Shown: positions 54,842 through 64,000, counted from the stretch's first letter. The stretch: DNA of 64,000 bases from Coriobacterium glomerans PW2 (GCF_000195315.1 NC_015389.1:868001-932000); one strand, 5' to 3'. The notes: a model not told the origin generated them from the letters alone. A program made the numbers and translations.

Positions 54842-55309
54842 TCACATGCCTTCGAGCTCTGAGGTGCAGTGCGGGCAGCGGATGGCATCTTGGGCGATCT
54901 GCTCTTTGCAATAGGGGCAGATGCGCGGCACGGGAGCGCTGTCCTCATCGTCGGGCGCTGCGAGCCCGACTTTCCGAGCGGCAGCCTCCCTCATGTCATC
55001 GAAGGAATTCATCGCCTTCACGATGGCGAACACAGCAACCGCCGTGATCAGAAACGTTATAACCGCCGAGATGAACGCTCCGAAATTGATGACGTTGCCC
55101 CGAAGCGAGATGGCGAGGCCGGGCACATCGATATCGCCACCGGTCACAAATGAGATGAACGGCCGGATGATATGTTCGACGAGTGCGTTCACCAGCGAGG
55201 TGAACGCCCCGCCGACGATGACGCCGACCGCGAGATCGATCACGTTGCCCCGGCTGATGAACTCTTGAAACTCCTGTACGATTCCTTTTTTCGCGTCCTT
55301 TTTTGCCAT
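54842..55309 (-). CDS. mscL: Large-conductance mechanosensitive channel with C-terminal zinc ribbon
   Basis: MscL is an osmotic safety valve. The 155-residue protein has the N-terminal amphipathic helix and first helix FISRGNVIDLAVGVIVGGAFT, the loop, and the second helix near residues 78-98. Beyond the usual bundle it has CPYC at about 131-134 and CPHC at about 146-149, a zinc ribbon with the spacing C-x2-C-x11-C-x2-C. aaggagca precedes the ATG. It may bind metal or a partner; function of the extension is unknown. Confidence 0.95.
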   Translation of the reverse strand: MAKKDAKKGIVQEFQEFISRGNVIDLAVGVIVGGAFTSLVNALVEHIIRPFISFVTGGDIDVPGLAISLRGNVINFGAFISAVITFLITAVAVFAIVKAMNSFDDMREAAARKVGLAAPDDEDSAPVPRICPYCKEQIAQDAIRCPHCTSELEGM

Positions 55310-55551
55310 ATCTGCTCCTTCGTGTCTCTTTCACATCATTCCCCGCCAGGCCCCCCGACACCGGGAATGGTACAACGCGCGATGCGATCTCGACAGCGTA
55401 TCCATGAGAAGCCGATGATCGGTTATGATGCGCGCAGTGCTTCGGGCGAGACCGGGGCGCACGGAAGCGCGGTCGCCGCGTGCGGGAGTATAATGCACTC
55501 GGGGATCGCCGGCGGCTCGGGTGCAAGCTATGACTCGACGGGAACGGATGG

Positions 55552-56559
55552 ATGATGCACAGGCGCGAGAATCTCGGTCGTACGCTCATCATCGCGAATC
55601 CCCGTGCCCATGCGGGAGCGGCCGATGTCGTCGCTGCTGACCTGCAGCGCTTTCTCGAACTGCATCATCAAGACATCGTCTCATTCGAGCTTGTGCGCAC
55701 CGAGCGTCCCGGACATGCCGCAGAGCTCGCCTGCGATGCGCAAGGCTATGACACGGTGCTCGCTCTCGGCGGTGACGGCGTGGTACACGAGATCGTCAAC
55801 GGCCTCATGAAGCAGCCGATGCATTCGCGTCCGAACCTTGGTCTGGTCCCAGTTGGTTCGGGCAACGACTACGCTCGGACGCTCGGGATGGATCCCGGGG
55901 CTTCGGAAGACTTCGCGAAGCTCTTTTGCTGCGAGCGCGTGAGCATGGATGTCGGTCGCATCAGGTTCTGGGACGATCTCTCCGAACAATCCGGTGCCTC
56001 GGGTGGTAAGGGGTTCTCATCCGAGCCGCACTGCGAGGAGTTTTTTGTCGAGACATTCTCGGTCGGGCTCGATGCCGCGATCGCACTCGGTTGCGCGATG
56101 CTGCATGAGAGAACCGGACTCAAGGGGCATGCCCTGTACACGGTGAGCGGGCTCGATGTGTTCATCCGGCGCTATCGCAGGTATCCGCTGAGCGTCTCAT
56201 ACGATCGCGAAAAGCCTCGCGAGATATCCGCATTGATGCTGGCGGTTCAGATCGGGCCGACGTACGGATCAGGATATCGCGTCTGCCCAGATGCCGATCC
56301 CGCAGACGGGCTGTTCGATATCTGCTGCGCCCAAGGCGGCATACCGCGCGCTCAGGCGATCTCGCTGTTTCTGAGATCGAAGAACGGACGTCATATCGCC
56401 TCGAAGCGGATCGATCTTCGTCGCGCGCGCCGGGTCGAGCTCGTCTTGGACAGTCGCGACTATCCCATTCAGGCTGATGGCGAACGCATCGTGGCTCGCC
56501 ATCTGATCCTGGAGTCGCTGCCACATGCTCTCAGAGTCCTCAGGCCACTGCGCACCTGA
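55552..56559 (+). CDS. Diacylglycerol kinase family lipid kinase
   Basis: The 335-residue protein is of the DgkB/YegS type, which phosphorylates diacylglycerol or related lipids using ATP. It has IIANPRAHAGAA, the ATP loop LALGGDGVVHEIVNG and LVPVGSGNDYARTLG, and a C-terminal sheet domain ending DYPIQADGERI. The ATG at 55552 is followed by a second ATG at 55555; the ggaacgg before them is weak. A TATAAT at 55489-55494 is a candidate -10 without -35. It converges with the tetR gene. Confidence 0.88.
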   Translation: MMHRRENLGRTLIIANPRAHAGAADVVAADLQRFLELHHQDIVSFELVRTERPGHAAELACDAQGYDTVLALGGDGVVHEIVNGLMKQPMHSRPNLGLVPVGSGNDYARTLGMDPGASEDFAKLFCCERVSMDVGRIRFWDDLSEQSGASGGKGFSSEPHCEEFFVETFSVGLDAAIALGCAMLHERTGLKGHALYTVSGLDVFIRRYRRYPLSVSYDREKPREISALMLAVQIGPTYGSGYRVCPDADPADGLFDICCAQGGIPRAQAISLFLRSKNGRHIASKRIDLRRARRVELVLDSRDYPIQADGERIVARHLILESLPHALRVLRPLRT

Positions 56560-56632
56560 GGCATCAGGGCCGCGCTCGCGGCTGGCACCGCGCTCGACGG
56601 CGCGCAGACAGATCATGAGGTGCGCCGTCATC

Positions 56633-57349
56633 TCACGCGGAGAGCGCCCCTCGGACAAATGTCAGAATGGCTCGCTCCACGTCCTCGATGTTTTCCAGCC
56701 GATCATCTCCGAGATAGATTCTGAGCCGTTCTCGATAGTACTCGGAGGAGAGGGAGAACTGATACATCATGAAGATGTTGTCGATGCACAGGGCGAACAC
56801 CCTCTCATCGGCATCTGGGCGCACGATGCCCGCGCGCTTGCCCGCGCGAATCAGCTTTCCGGCGACATCGGGGGTGATCATCTCGATCTTGTCCGACAGC
56901 CTCACCGACATCGAGGAAAGGGCCTGGGTTGTCATATCCAGATACAGCTGGTTGAGCTTCGGGTATTCGAGCGCGAATCGCCGGCATGCCACAAGCATCT
57001 TGGCCGTGTAGTCGAAGATGTCGGCGCTCGAGTCGGCGATGTCGTACAGCACGCCGGTCATGAGGCGATACGCGCTGTTGACGATCGTGAAGTACAGATC
57101 CTCCTTGGAGGCGAAATAGCTGTACATCGCACCGATGCTGATGTGCGCATCGCGAGCGATGTCGTTGATGCTCGTCGCGCTGTACCCGTGTTCGGCGAAG
57201 AGGTTGATCGCCACGTCGAGAACCGTCTTGCGCCGTTTCTCGGTCGTTCGATCGAACGCATCCTTGTGAAACCTCTCTGCGCCGCATTCGATGCGATCGC
57301 CCATCGTGTATTCGCCCGCTCCCTTTGTCGTTGCCTCGTATCCGATCAT
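56633..57349 (-). CDS. TetR family regulator
   Basis: The 238-residue protein has a TetR helix-turn-helix (about 40-85, RRKTVLDVAINLFAEHGYSATSINDIARDAHIS read in parts, then MYSYFASKEDLYF) and a helical ligand domain. A 30-residue N-terminal extension precedes it. Its start overlaps the alcohol dehydrogenase stop by four bases (ATGA), so it is coupled to that gene and probably regulates the same MFS-dehydrogenase unit. Confidence 0.9.
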   Translation of the reverse strand: MIGYEATTKGAGEYTMGDRIECGAERFHKDAFDRTTEKRRKTVLDVAINLFAEHGYSATSINDIARDAHISIGAMYSYFASKEDLYFTIVNSAYRLMTGVLYDIADSSADIFDYTAKMLVACRRFALEYPKLNQLYLDMTTQALSSMSVRLSDKIEMITPDVAGKLIRAGKRAGIVRPDADERVFALCIDNIFMMYQFSLSSEYYRERLRIYLGDDRLENIEDVERAILTFVRGALSA

Positions 57350-58545
57350 ACGCTGATCTTCTCGAAGATACGCTGGAGTTCGGCGGCGCCTAGGATTCGA
57401 GGTACCGGATAGAGCGGATTGGCCTCCCGGAGCGCATGCCGCGTGAGCTCACCGATGTCACAGGCGTCTATCTCGGCGATCCCGGTCGGAATGCCCATGT
57501 TCGCATTGAGATTGCGGATGGCCGCGATGAATGCCTTCGAGCAGGCACTCAAAGAGAGCCCGGCGTCTGCGACACCGGTTGCCAGCGCCAGCTCGGCGAG
57601 ACGTTTTTGCGCGGCGTCACCATAGGCTTCGAGCACGACGGGCAGGGTCACGGCGCAGGCGAGTCCGTGCGGCGTGCCGTAGCGGCCGCCGAGCGCGTGA
57701 GCGACGGCATGAGCATAGCCGACATAGGCCCGGGTGAACGCGACGCCGGCGAAGTAAGAAGCCCGCTGCATGGCGGCGCGCGCCCGCAGATCTCCGCCGT
57801 CTCGGTAGGACGTCTCGAGGTTCTCGAAGATCAAGACCGCCGCTCTTGTGGCCATCGCTCGGGTCCGGCGCGTGTTGCTGCGACCGATGTATGCCTCGAC
57901 AGCGTGCGTCAGCGCGTCCATGCCGGTCGTCGATGTGATCGAGGCAGGCAGACCGACGAGGAGCGCCGGATCGAGCAGCGCCAGGCGCGGGATGAGCGAA
58001 GGGTCGTTGATGACGAACTTGTCATGCCCATCGGGATCTGACAAGACGGCGGCGAGCGTCGTCTCGCTGCCCGTACCGGCGGTCGTGGGAACGGCGATAA
58101 GCATCGGCAGGCGGTGATGGACCCTCAGCAGGCCGCGAAGCTGTCGCAGGGTACGCCGAGGCCGAGCGACGCGGCAGGCGATTCCTTTGGCGCAGTCGAT
58201 GGGGGAGCCGCCTCCGACGGCTATAAGGGCCTGACAGCCGGCTGCGCGGTAGCGCTCAAGCGCGGTCTCGACGTTGTCGATCGTAGGATTCGCGACGGTC
58301 TCGTCGAAGATATCATAGGCTATACCATGTTCCCCGAGCGCCTCTGTCAGCGAGTCGATAAGGCCGAGCTCGCGAATCGTGTGATCGGTGACGATCAGCG
58401 CCGATGCGATACCGGCATCGGATAGCCGATCCGGCAGAGCCGCGAGACTTCCCGCCCCCTCGATCAGCTCGGGAACCCGCCAAGGCAGCGCATAGGAGAC
58501 AAGGCGCAGCAGCAGTTGGTAGCCGCGGTATAAAATGATATGCAT
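57346..58545 (-). CDS. Iron-containing alcohol dehydrogenase
   Basis: The 399-residue enzyme is a group III (iron-type) dehydrogenase. It has VGGGSPIDCAKGIA, PTTAGTGSETT and the metal ligands in MDALTHAVEAY, YAHAVAHALGG and TPHGLACA. It would interconvert an aldehyde and alcohol with NAD(P)H. The ATG at 58545 follows aaggggt. It lies 30 bases behind the MFS gene and overlaps tetR, so the three form one operon. The substrate is unknown. Confidence 0.92.
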   Translation of the reverse strand: MHIILYRGYQLLLRLVSYALPWRVPELIEGAGSLAALPDRLSDAGIASALIVTDHTIRELGLIDSLTEALGEHGIAYDIFDETVANPTIDNVETALERYRAAGCQALIAVGGGSPIDCAKGIACRVARPRRTLRQLRGLLRVHHRLPMLIAVPTTAGTGSETTLAAVLSDPDGHDKFVINDPSLIPRLALLDPALLVGLPASITSTTGMDALTHAVEAYIGRSNTRRTRAMATRAAVLIFENLETSYRDGGDLRARAAMQRASYFAGVAFTRAYVGYAHAVAHALGGRYGTPHGLACAVTLPVVLEAYGDAAQKRLAELALATGVADAGLSLSACSKAFIAAIRNLNANMGIPTGIAEIDACDIGELTRHALREANPLYPVPRILGAAELQRIFEKISV

Positions 58546-58575
58546 CTCAGACCCCTTGCGTGCGTTTGACATACA

Positions 58576-59799
58576 TCACGATCTCCCGTTGAGATTTGAT
58601 TCGCGCATGCCCCGGACGATCGGCAACTCGGCGATCGTCGCGACGACAATGAGAAGCATGGGCACCAGCGCGCTCCCCGAGAGTTCTCTCATCTGCTCGA
58701 ATAAATAGACGAACAGCACGCCGGAGATCTGACCCATCAGAAGGATAATGCCCAGCGAGGTGCCCTCTTGAACAGGGTAGGCGACTTCGGAGCCGTGCTG
58801 GAACAGAATGGGTGCGACGCCCATGATCATGAAACCGGCCATGGCGGCGATTCCGGCGAGCGCAGCGAAGCTGTGCAGGAGCGCGAAGCCGAAATACGCC
58901 GGGATGAGCACGATGATGGAGCAGACGAAAAACGGAATGCGCGCTCTCATCCGATCCGAGAGCACCGGCAGCGCCACGGCGCCGATCACCCCTGCGACGA
59001 CGAACAGCGCGCCGATCACACCTGCCTCGGACGAAGTTATGCCATTCGGGAGCAAGATGGTCTCGAGTACGGTCAGCACCGTGTTGAAGATCCCCATGGA
59101 GATGAAGCAGACGATGAGCACGCGCAGATATGCGCGATTCGCGAACAGCTTTCTGATGGAGGGAACGCTGAAATCCTCCTTGACGGCGACGGGGCCAGGC
59201 GGAGGCGTAGGCGGCCGCTCCTTTGTGCATGCGACGCTCACCACCGCCGACGCGACCGCGATGCCGGCGAAGACCCACATCGTGTAAGCGATGCCGCGCT
59301 GCTCGACCAGGATCGGGGAGATGAGCATCGGCACCGCGAAACCGACGTATTGCGCCATCGTCAGAATGCCCGCGGCCGTTGAGCGCTCGTTGGCTGGAAA
59401 CCAGTTGGCTGGTACCTTGGTTGAGATATTCAGCAGAAACGGCTGGCCGATCGCGATGGCGAACTGAGCTGCGAGCACGATCGCGAAGTCATTGGCAAAA
59501 GCGGCGCGCACGACGCCGAAAACCGATGTCAGCAGCGCACCGACGATGAGCGAGGGTCGATAGCCGATGCGGTCGATGGCCCAGCTGGCAGGTACGGTGA
59601 ATACGATGAACATGAGCATGTAGCTGACGGACAGAATGTTCACGCTCATGGCGTCCACGCCGTAGAACTCCTGCGCGCTGCTGCTGACGGGTGCCAGAGA
59701 CAGCCACATGATCTCGGTCGATACGATCATGGGGAAGATCGAAAACAGGATCACCCATCTGTATTTTGACACCCTTGTCGGCGCGATTCCGGCTTCCAT
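58576..59799 (-). CDS. MFS transporter
   Basis: The 407-residue protein has about twelve membrane helices and the MFS loop sequence (SWAIDRIGYRPSLIVGALL) after helix 2. Its closest-looking group is the nitrate/organic anion type of MFS symporters, but the sequence does not name a substrate. The ATG at 59799 follows cggag by seven bases; the upstream GTG has none. It leads the MFS-dehydrogenase-TetR unit. Confidence 0.88.
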   Translation of the reverse strand: MEAGIAPTRVSKYRWVILFSIFPMIVSTEIMWLSLAPVSSSAQEFYGVDAMSVNILSVSYMLMFIVFTVPASWAIDRIGYRPSLIVGALLTSVFGVVRAAFANDFAIVLAAQFAIAIGQPFLLNISTKVPANWFPANERSTAAGILTMAQYVGFAVPMLISPILVEQRGIAYTMWVFAGIAVASAVVSVACTKERPPTPPPGPVAVKEDFSVPSIRKLFANRAYLRVLIVCFISMGIFNTVLTVLETILLPNGITSSEAGVIGALFVVAGVIGAVALPVLSDRMRARIPFFVCSIIVLIPAYFGFALLHSFAALAGIAAMAGFMIMGVAPILFQHGSEVAYPVQEGTSLGIILLMGQISGVLFVYLFEQMRELSGSALVPMLLIVVATIAELPIVRGMRESNLNGRS

Positions 59800-59905
59800 G
59801 TGTCGCTCCGTTCTCCTCACTGAGACAGTCGGGTCCTGCGCTGCCGCCGTCTGCGTCTCCGCTGAAGATCAGACTCCGCGATCGATTCCATGCAGAATCT
59901 GGCCT

Positions 59906-61168
59906 CTAGGGGAAGACGCTGCGTATGCGCTTCGCCTTGGCGATCCTGTCGATCGCCGTCATGTAGGCGCCCATGCGCAACGTCGTCCCGTGGTCGCATC
60001 TGCTCTCCCATACCTCGTTGAAGGCCCTGATCATGATCTTCTCGAGGTTGCGATTGATCTCGTCTTTGTCCCACGTGAGCGCTTGGATGTTTTGCACCCA
60101 CTCGAAATACGACACGACGACGCCGCCGGCGTTGGCCAGGATGTCGGGCACGACGAGCACGTCGTTGGCTTCGAGAATCTTATCGGCCTCCACGGTCGTG
60201 GGCCCGTTGGCTGCCTCGACGACGATATTAGCTCGCACGTCGTTGGCGTTGTCGGCGGTGATCTGATTCTCGAGCGCCGCCGGGATCAGAAGATCGGTGT
60301 CGATCGCCAGCAGCTCCGCGTTCGTGATATGCACGACCTCGGCTGCATCGTAATCCTGAAGCAGCGCGCCGGGGTGTTCGGCCAGAAATGCGAAGATCCC
60401 CTCGACGTCCAGACCATTGCCGCAGTGGACGCCACCGCTCACATCGCTGAGCGCGACGATGGAGAACCCCTTTGAGCTCATCAGCCTGGCGGTGACGCCG
60501 CCGACGTTTCCGAGTCCCTGTATGGCGACGCGCGTTCCCTGTACCGGTAGACCCAGACGGTGCAGGATCTCTTCGGCGATCATGGTGACACCTTGTCCGG
60601 TCGCGTCATGGCGACCGAGCGAGCCGCCTATCTCAATGGGCTTGCCCGTCACGACTCCGGGTACGGTATAGCCTTTGAACATGCTATAGGTGTCCATGAT
60701 CCACCCCATGACCTCAGCGTTCGTGCCGACGTCGGGTGCTGGTATGTCGCGCTCGGGTCCGATCAGCGGCAGTATCATCGCTGTGAACCGGCGGGTCAGC
60801 GCCTCGAGTTCGCGTCTCGAAAGCTCGGAGGGATCCACCTTGATGGCGCCCTTGCCGCCGCCATAGGGGATGTTGACGACCGCGCACTTGAGGCTCATCC
60901 ACGCCGCCAGGGCGCGCACCTCGTCCAGATTCACATCTTGGTGGTAGCGAATTCCGCCCTTGCATGGACCGCGAGAGCTGGAGTGCTGAACGCGGTAGCC
61001 CTCGAATACGCGAACGGTCCCGTCGTCCATGCCGACCGGGATCGAAACCTTGAGCTCGCGCTCGGGGTATTTGAGGCAGACGTAGTCGTTCTCGGGTATC
61101 CCGAGCATCTTGGCCGCCCGCTCCAAGACCTCAAGCATGTTGTCGTAGGGGTTGTACGTCTTTTTCAT
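59906..61168 (-). CDS. gdhA: Glu/Leu/Phe/Val dehydrogenase (glutamate dehydrogenase type)
   Basis: The 420-residue enzyme oxidatively deaminates glutamate or the reverse, linking 2-oxoglutarate and ammonia. It has RVQHSSSRGPCKGGIRYH, the catalytic lysine in IPYGGGKGAIKVDP, PAPDVGTNAEVMGW and a Rossmann GLGNVGGVTARLM. The length fits the small hexameric type. aaggagcgg precedes the ATG. It lies 57 bases behind the FGGY kinase. Substrate specificity is by similarity. Confidence 0.92.
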   Translation of the reverse strand: MKKTYNPYDNMLEVLERAAKMLGIPENDYVCLKYPERELKVSIPVGMDDGTVRVFEGYRVQHSSSRGPCKGGIRYHQDVNLDEVRALAAWMSLKCAVVNIPYGGGKGAIKVDPSELSRRELEALTRRFTAMILPLIGPERDIPAPDVGTNAEVMGWIMDTYSMFKGYTVPGVVTGKPIEIGGSLGRHDATGQGVTMIAEEILHRLGLPVQGTRVAIQGLGNVGGVTARLMSSKGFSIVALSDVSGGVHCGNGLDVEGIFAFLAEHPGALLQDYDAAEVVHITNAELLAIDTDLLIPAALENQITADNANDVRANIVVEAANGPTTVEADKILEANDVLVVPDILANAGGVVVSYFEWVQNIQALTWDKDEINRNLEKIMIRAFNEVWESRCDHGTTLRMGAYMTAIDRIAKAKRIRSVFP

Positions 61169-61224
61169 ATGCCGCTCCTTCGTATTGTTCCGTCTTGAGC
61201 CGTTGCCGTCGTGTCAACTTTCTC

Positions 61225-62829
61225 CTATGAGCCCCCGTTCAGGATACGAAACGCCTGGCGATTCGTTTTGTACAGTTCGCGAAAGACTCGGAAGCTCCGA
61301 TCATAGACGTGTTTGACCGCCGGATCGCTTCTGTAGACGCCGACGGCGTCGATCAGCCCGCAGGCGTCCTCGACGGAAGAAAAGATCTTGAGTCCGACGC
61401 CGGCGAGCACCGCTGCACCGAAGGCTCCGACGTTTTGCGGATCCTTAACGGTCTCGACATCGACGCCCAAAACATTCGCCAGCATCTGACAGGTGATGGG
61501 TGCCAACGCCCCGCCTCCGACGAAGCGCACGACAGGGGAGGTGCGGACATGCCGTCGCTGGGCCTCGAGCTGCCAACGCAGGTGGTAGCAGATACCCTCC
61601 ATGACCGCATGGATCAAATCGCGCTTACCGGTCTCCAAGCGGATGTTGAAGAACATTCCGCTTGCGCTCGGGTCTTCGAACGGGCAGCGATTGCCCTCGA
61701 GCCACGGCGTGAATATCACCCCGCCGCTCCCGGGGGGCACGTCGCGGGTCTCAGAGAGCATGAAATCATACAGATTCGTTGTGATCGCTTCCAGCGATTC
61801 GTTGACCGGAGTTTTTTTCAGATAGATGTTGATCTCATCGAGCGCGAGGTGGTCCTTGACCCATTCCAGGCACTTGCCAGCTGTCTCGAGTTCTGCGAAA
61901 TAGTTATAGGTCGTCGGGCTCGCGCCCACCACCGATGCGATCATCGAGCTGAGGTCTACGCGTCGCTTCTCGACTACCGTTGAGACCCAGCCTGAGGTGC
62001 CTGAGTAGATATGGGTCGATCCCACGGCCGCCGCCCCCGCGCCGACGCCGATGAGAGAGGCGTCGCCGCCTCCTCCGAAGACCGGGGTTCCCTCGGCGAG
62101 TCCGAGTGCGCGGGCGGCTCGATCGATCAGAGGTCCCACGTTGTCGGTGCCGTCGATGATACGCGGGAGATGATGTATGTCGACGCCGAACATGGTGCAC
62201 ATCGTCGGGCTGAAGCCCGCCTTGTGGCTCCTTGTATCGAGCAGCAGCGTGCCGAAGGCGCTGTCACGGGTCATCACGAATCTTCCGGTGCACCTGAGAA
62301 TCAGGTACTCCTTGATGTCGAGCCATTTGAAGACCTGGCCAAACACATGCGGCTCATGCGCTTTGACCCAAAGATATTTCCAGACAGGGTCCTTCACGCT
62401 TGCCGGCACCGCGCCGGTTATGGCAAGCGAGCGAGCGAGCTTGATCGCGTTCATGCCCGCGATCTTGGGGCCGCGACCGAGGCCGTGCTCGATCTCGCGG
62501 GTGGCGCGCTGATCCATGTAGCTCATCATGGGTCGCACGGGATTGCCCTGCCGATCCACCAGGACGAGCGCCTGCATCTGGGAGCACAGCGAGATGCCGT
62601 GGATTTCATCGGACGCGAGCCCGCTTTGCGCCATGACCGCCGAAGAGGTGGCGCACATGGCTTCCCACAGCTCATCGGGATCTTGCTCCGCTGCGCCGCC
62701 CTTCTCGATGTTCAGCGCGTAACCCGCCATCTTCGAGGCGACCAGCTCGATGCCTGAGGCGCTCACATCGTAGATACAGGTCTTGATTCCGGTCGTGCCC
62801 ACGTCGCAGGCCATGATGAGATCGCTCAC
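61225..62829 (-). CDS. FGGY family sugar kinase
   Basis: The 534-residue protein phosphorylates a pentulose or related sugar. It has MACDVGTTGIKTCIYDV for ATP, a central SFGTLLLD-like DSAFGTLLLDT, GGGGDASLIGVGAGA and the C-terminal FVGGGALAPITCQMLANVLG signature. The start is GTG at 62829, five bases after gggagggg. It lies 35 bases behind a class II aldolase gene, so a fuculose/ribulose/xylulose-type pathway is likely, but the sugar cannot be set by sequence alone. Confidence 0.9.
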   Translation of the reverse strand: MSDLIMACDVGTTGIKTCIYDVSASGIELVASKMAGYALNIEKGGAAEQDPDELWEAMCATSSAVMAQSGLASDEIHGISLCSQMQALVLVDRQGNPVRPMMSYMDQRATREIEHGLGRGPKIAGMNAIKLARSLAITGAVPASVKDPVWKYLWVKAHEPHVFGQVFKWLDIKEYLILRCTGRFVMTRDSAFGTLLLDTRSHKAGFSPTMCTMFGVDIHHLPRIIDGTDNVGPLIDRAARALGLAEGTPVFGGGGDASLIGVGAGAAAVGSTHIYSGTSGWVSTVVEKRRVDLSSMIASVVGASPTTYNYFAELETAGKCLEWVKDHLALDEINIYLKKTPVNESLEAITTNLYDFMLSETRDVPPGSGGVIFTPWLEGNRCPFEDPSASGMFFNIRLETGKRDLIHAVMEGICYHLRWQLEAQRRHVRTSPVVRFVGGGALAPITCQMLANVLGVDVETVKDPQNVGAFGAAVLAGVGLKIFSSVEDACGLIDAVGVYRSDPAVKHVYDRSFRVFRELYKTNRQAFRILNGGS

Positions 62830-62864
62830 GTCCGCCCCTCCCGTCCTTTGATGCGCTCGGTGGC

Positions 62865-64000
62865 CTATCTCGCTGGGACCTTGATCTGCTTGGAGTATTT
62901 CTTGAGGTAGACGATGCGCATGAGTCTGCAATCCAGATGTTTGAGCGGCACCGCGCCACCCAGGAGCGCGCCCCACAGATAGGCCCGACAGTTCTTCTCC
63001 ACGATCATGCGTATCGCATGGGCGTCATCGGCGTTCGCGGCGCAGCACAGCGCGCCGTTTCCGGCGAGCAGCACCGCAGATGAACTCGTGAGAGCCGATG
63101 CGGCTCGTCCAGCCGCATCGGATATCGTTCTCATCCGCGTGCCGACGATCTGCGCGAAGTCGTCGAGCAGGGGCCGCATCGTGATGCCCGCGCGCGATAC
63201 GGCGATGACATCGGGATCCGCTGCGTGCACGATGCATCGGATGCGGGGATTTTTCGCATAGACGCTGCGGTGCAGTCTCTGCTCGCGGGTGAGCGCGGAG
63301 TCCGGAGCATCCGGAGCGATCTCGACGCGGCTGCCAGCTTCGGTCAGAACCATGCCCTCGGGTGCGCGCTCGCTGTTTGCATAGCTCGCATACCGCGCCT
63401 CAAGGTCTGCTCGGGCGACATGTGAGTTCGCCGACAGGATCTCGACGGCGCGCCGTCGCATCTCATCGTCCAGATCTCCCGCATCGCACTGCTTCGCATC
63501 TGCGCGTCCATCCAGATATCGGTCGCACGCGAAACGTCTGGCTGCGGTCTCGAGATCGCGCGCGGCCGAAAAGGCCGCCTGCTCGTCTCTGCCGAAGCAG
63601 ACCGCGCCGTGATGGCTCATGATGATCGCGTGTCCGCGGGTGGATTCAAGCGCGCTGAGCACGTTTTTGCGCAGCGTCTTGGTACCGGGCAGACCGTATG
63701 CGGCGCAAGGGATCGTGCTGCTGAGTTCGGTGAGATCCAGTGCGGCATCGATAGAGGACAGTCCCGCTGCGCTCACGGCAGAGGCGTTTATCTGGTGCGT
63801 GTGGATGATGAAATTGACCCATGGTCTCGCGGCGTAGATCTCGGCGTGGACGCCCTTCTCGCTTGAGGGCTTCGTGTCCCCGTCCCAGCTGAGATCGTCG
63901 ATGCGGACGGGGACCATGTCATCTGGTGAGAGCGAGTTGTAGTCTCTGCCGCTTGGCGTGATCACGAACCGGTCGGCATCGAGCCGGCAGCTCACGTTGC
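62865..64000 (-). CDS. Class II aldolase/epimerase, two-domain, 5' end cut
   Basis: The gene runs off the right edge; the visible part begins with a GNVS-like NVSCRL. The first domain has the class II features FVITPSGRDY, the zinc ligands in IIHTHQIN and MSHHGAVCFG. A second, similar module (about from residue 215) has HRSVYAKNPRIRCIVHAADP but lacks the HTH pair and looks degenerate. It acts on a phosphorylated ketose (aldol cleavage or epimerisation) in the pathway of the kinase behind it. The substrate is unknown. Confidence 0.82.
   Translation of the reverse strand, partial: NVSCRLDADRFVITPSGRDYNSLSPDDMVPVRIDDLSWDGDTKPSSEKGVHAEIYAARPWVNFIIHTHQINASAVSAAGLSSIDAALDLTELSSTIPCAAYGLPGTKTLRKNVLSALESTRGHAIIMSHHGAVCFGRDEQAAFSAARDLETAARRFACDRYLDGRADAKQCDAGDLDDEMRRRAVEILSANSHVARADLEARYASYANSERAPEGMVLTEAGSRVEIAPDAPDSALTREQRLHRSVYAKNPRIRCIVHAADPDVIAVSRAGITMRPLLDDFAQIVGTRMRTISDAAGRAASALTSSSAVLLAGNGALCCAANADDAHAIRMIVEKNCRAYLWGALLGGAVPLKHLDCRLMRIVYLKKYSKQIKVPAR

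Noticed and set aside
54829-54842. Short inverted repeat tgagca/tgctca between the hydrolase and mscL as a terminator
   Set aside because: Only six pairs with a two-base loop and no T-run.

Overview
The window reads as a chromosomal segment of a GC-rich, Gram-positive, fermentative actinobacterium. The set of genes (a division cluster with ftsW-murG-murC-murB-ftsQ-ftsZ, sepF and divIVA but no ftsA; pta/ackA acetate fermentation; arginine deiminase; PTS trehalose uptake; UDP-galactopyranose mutase; a C_GCAxxG_C_C protein) points to the class Coriobacteriia (Collinsella/Olsenella-like). That placement is inference from gene content and protein flavour; no database search was possible.

Layout. 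1-5.6 kb: tail of an RNase D-like gene, a membrane zinc metallopeptidase, xseA-xseB, a HIT hydrolase, ackA, and pta facing ackA across a perfect-stem terminator. 5.8-12.5 kb: glf with an overlapping glycosyltransferase (galactofuranose), then on the minus strand ppk1-rlmD and maf. 12.8-18.7 kb: arcA, arcB, a DUF1846 protein and pyrG. 18.75-34.1 kb: xerD, then a long division/cell-wall run mraZ-rsmH-ftsL-ftsI-murF-mraY-murD-ftsW-murG-murC-murB-ftsQ (murE is absent), followed by ftsZ. 35.5-43.3 kb: pgeF (ylmD), a complete pstSCAB-phoU phosphate operon coupled to pgeF by an ATGA overlap, then yggS (ylmE), sepF, a yggT gene with no normal start codon, and divIVA, closed by a terminator. 43.4-47.7 kb: trehalose regulon (treR, EIIBC, phosphotrehalase) with two operator palindromes.

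47.7-52.1 kb: a compact 4.4-kb integrated element flanked by a 24-bp exact direct repeat. The right repeat is the 3' end of the RNase P RNA gene (rnpB, minus strand), so rnpB is the integration target. The element has a frameshifted tyrosine integrase, a zinc-ribbon protein, a membrane-anchored protein with a PASTA-like segment, a CI/LexA-type repressor divergent from a small HTH protein, a 32-residue membrane peptide and a tail-anchored protein. It carries no replication, packaging or conjugation genes. This is the best place in the window to look for something undescribed.

52.5-64 kb: YigZ/IMPACT protein, C_GCAxxG_C_C protein, alpha/beta hydrolase, MscL with an added zinc ribbon, diacylglycerol-kinase-like lipid kinase, then a minus-strand catabolic block: two-domain class II aldolase (cut by the window end), FGGY sugar kinase, glutamate dehydrogenase, MFS transporter, iron alcohol dehydrogenase and a TetR regulator.

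How the parts work together: the centre of the window links peptidoglycan precursor synthesis (MurF-MraY-MurD-MurG-MurC-MurB), septal synthesis (FtsI-FtsW-FtsQ-FtsL) and Z-ring placement (FtsZ-SepF-DivIVA), with phosphate acquisition embedded in the same transcription direction. Flanking genes supply ATP by substrate-level phosphorylation (acetate kinase, arginine deiminase pathway) and feed carbon in from trehalose and other sugars.
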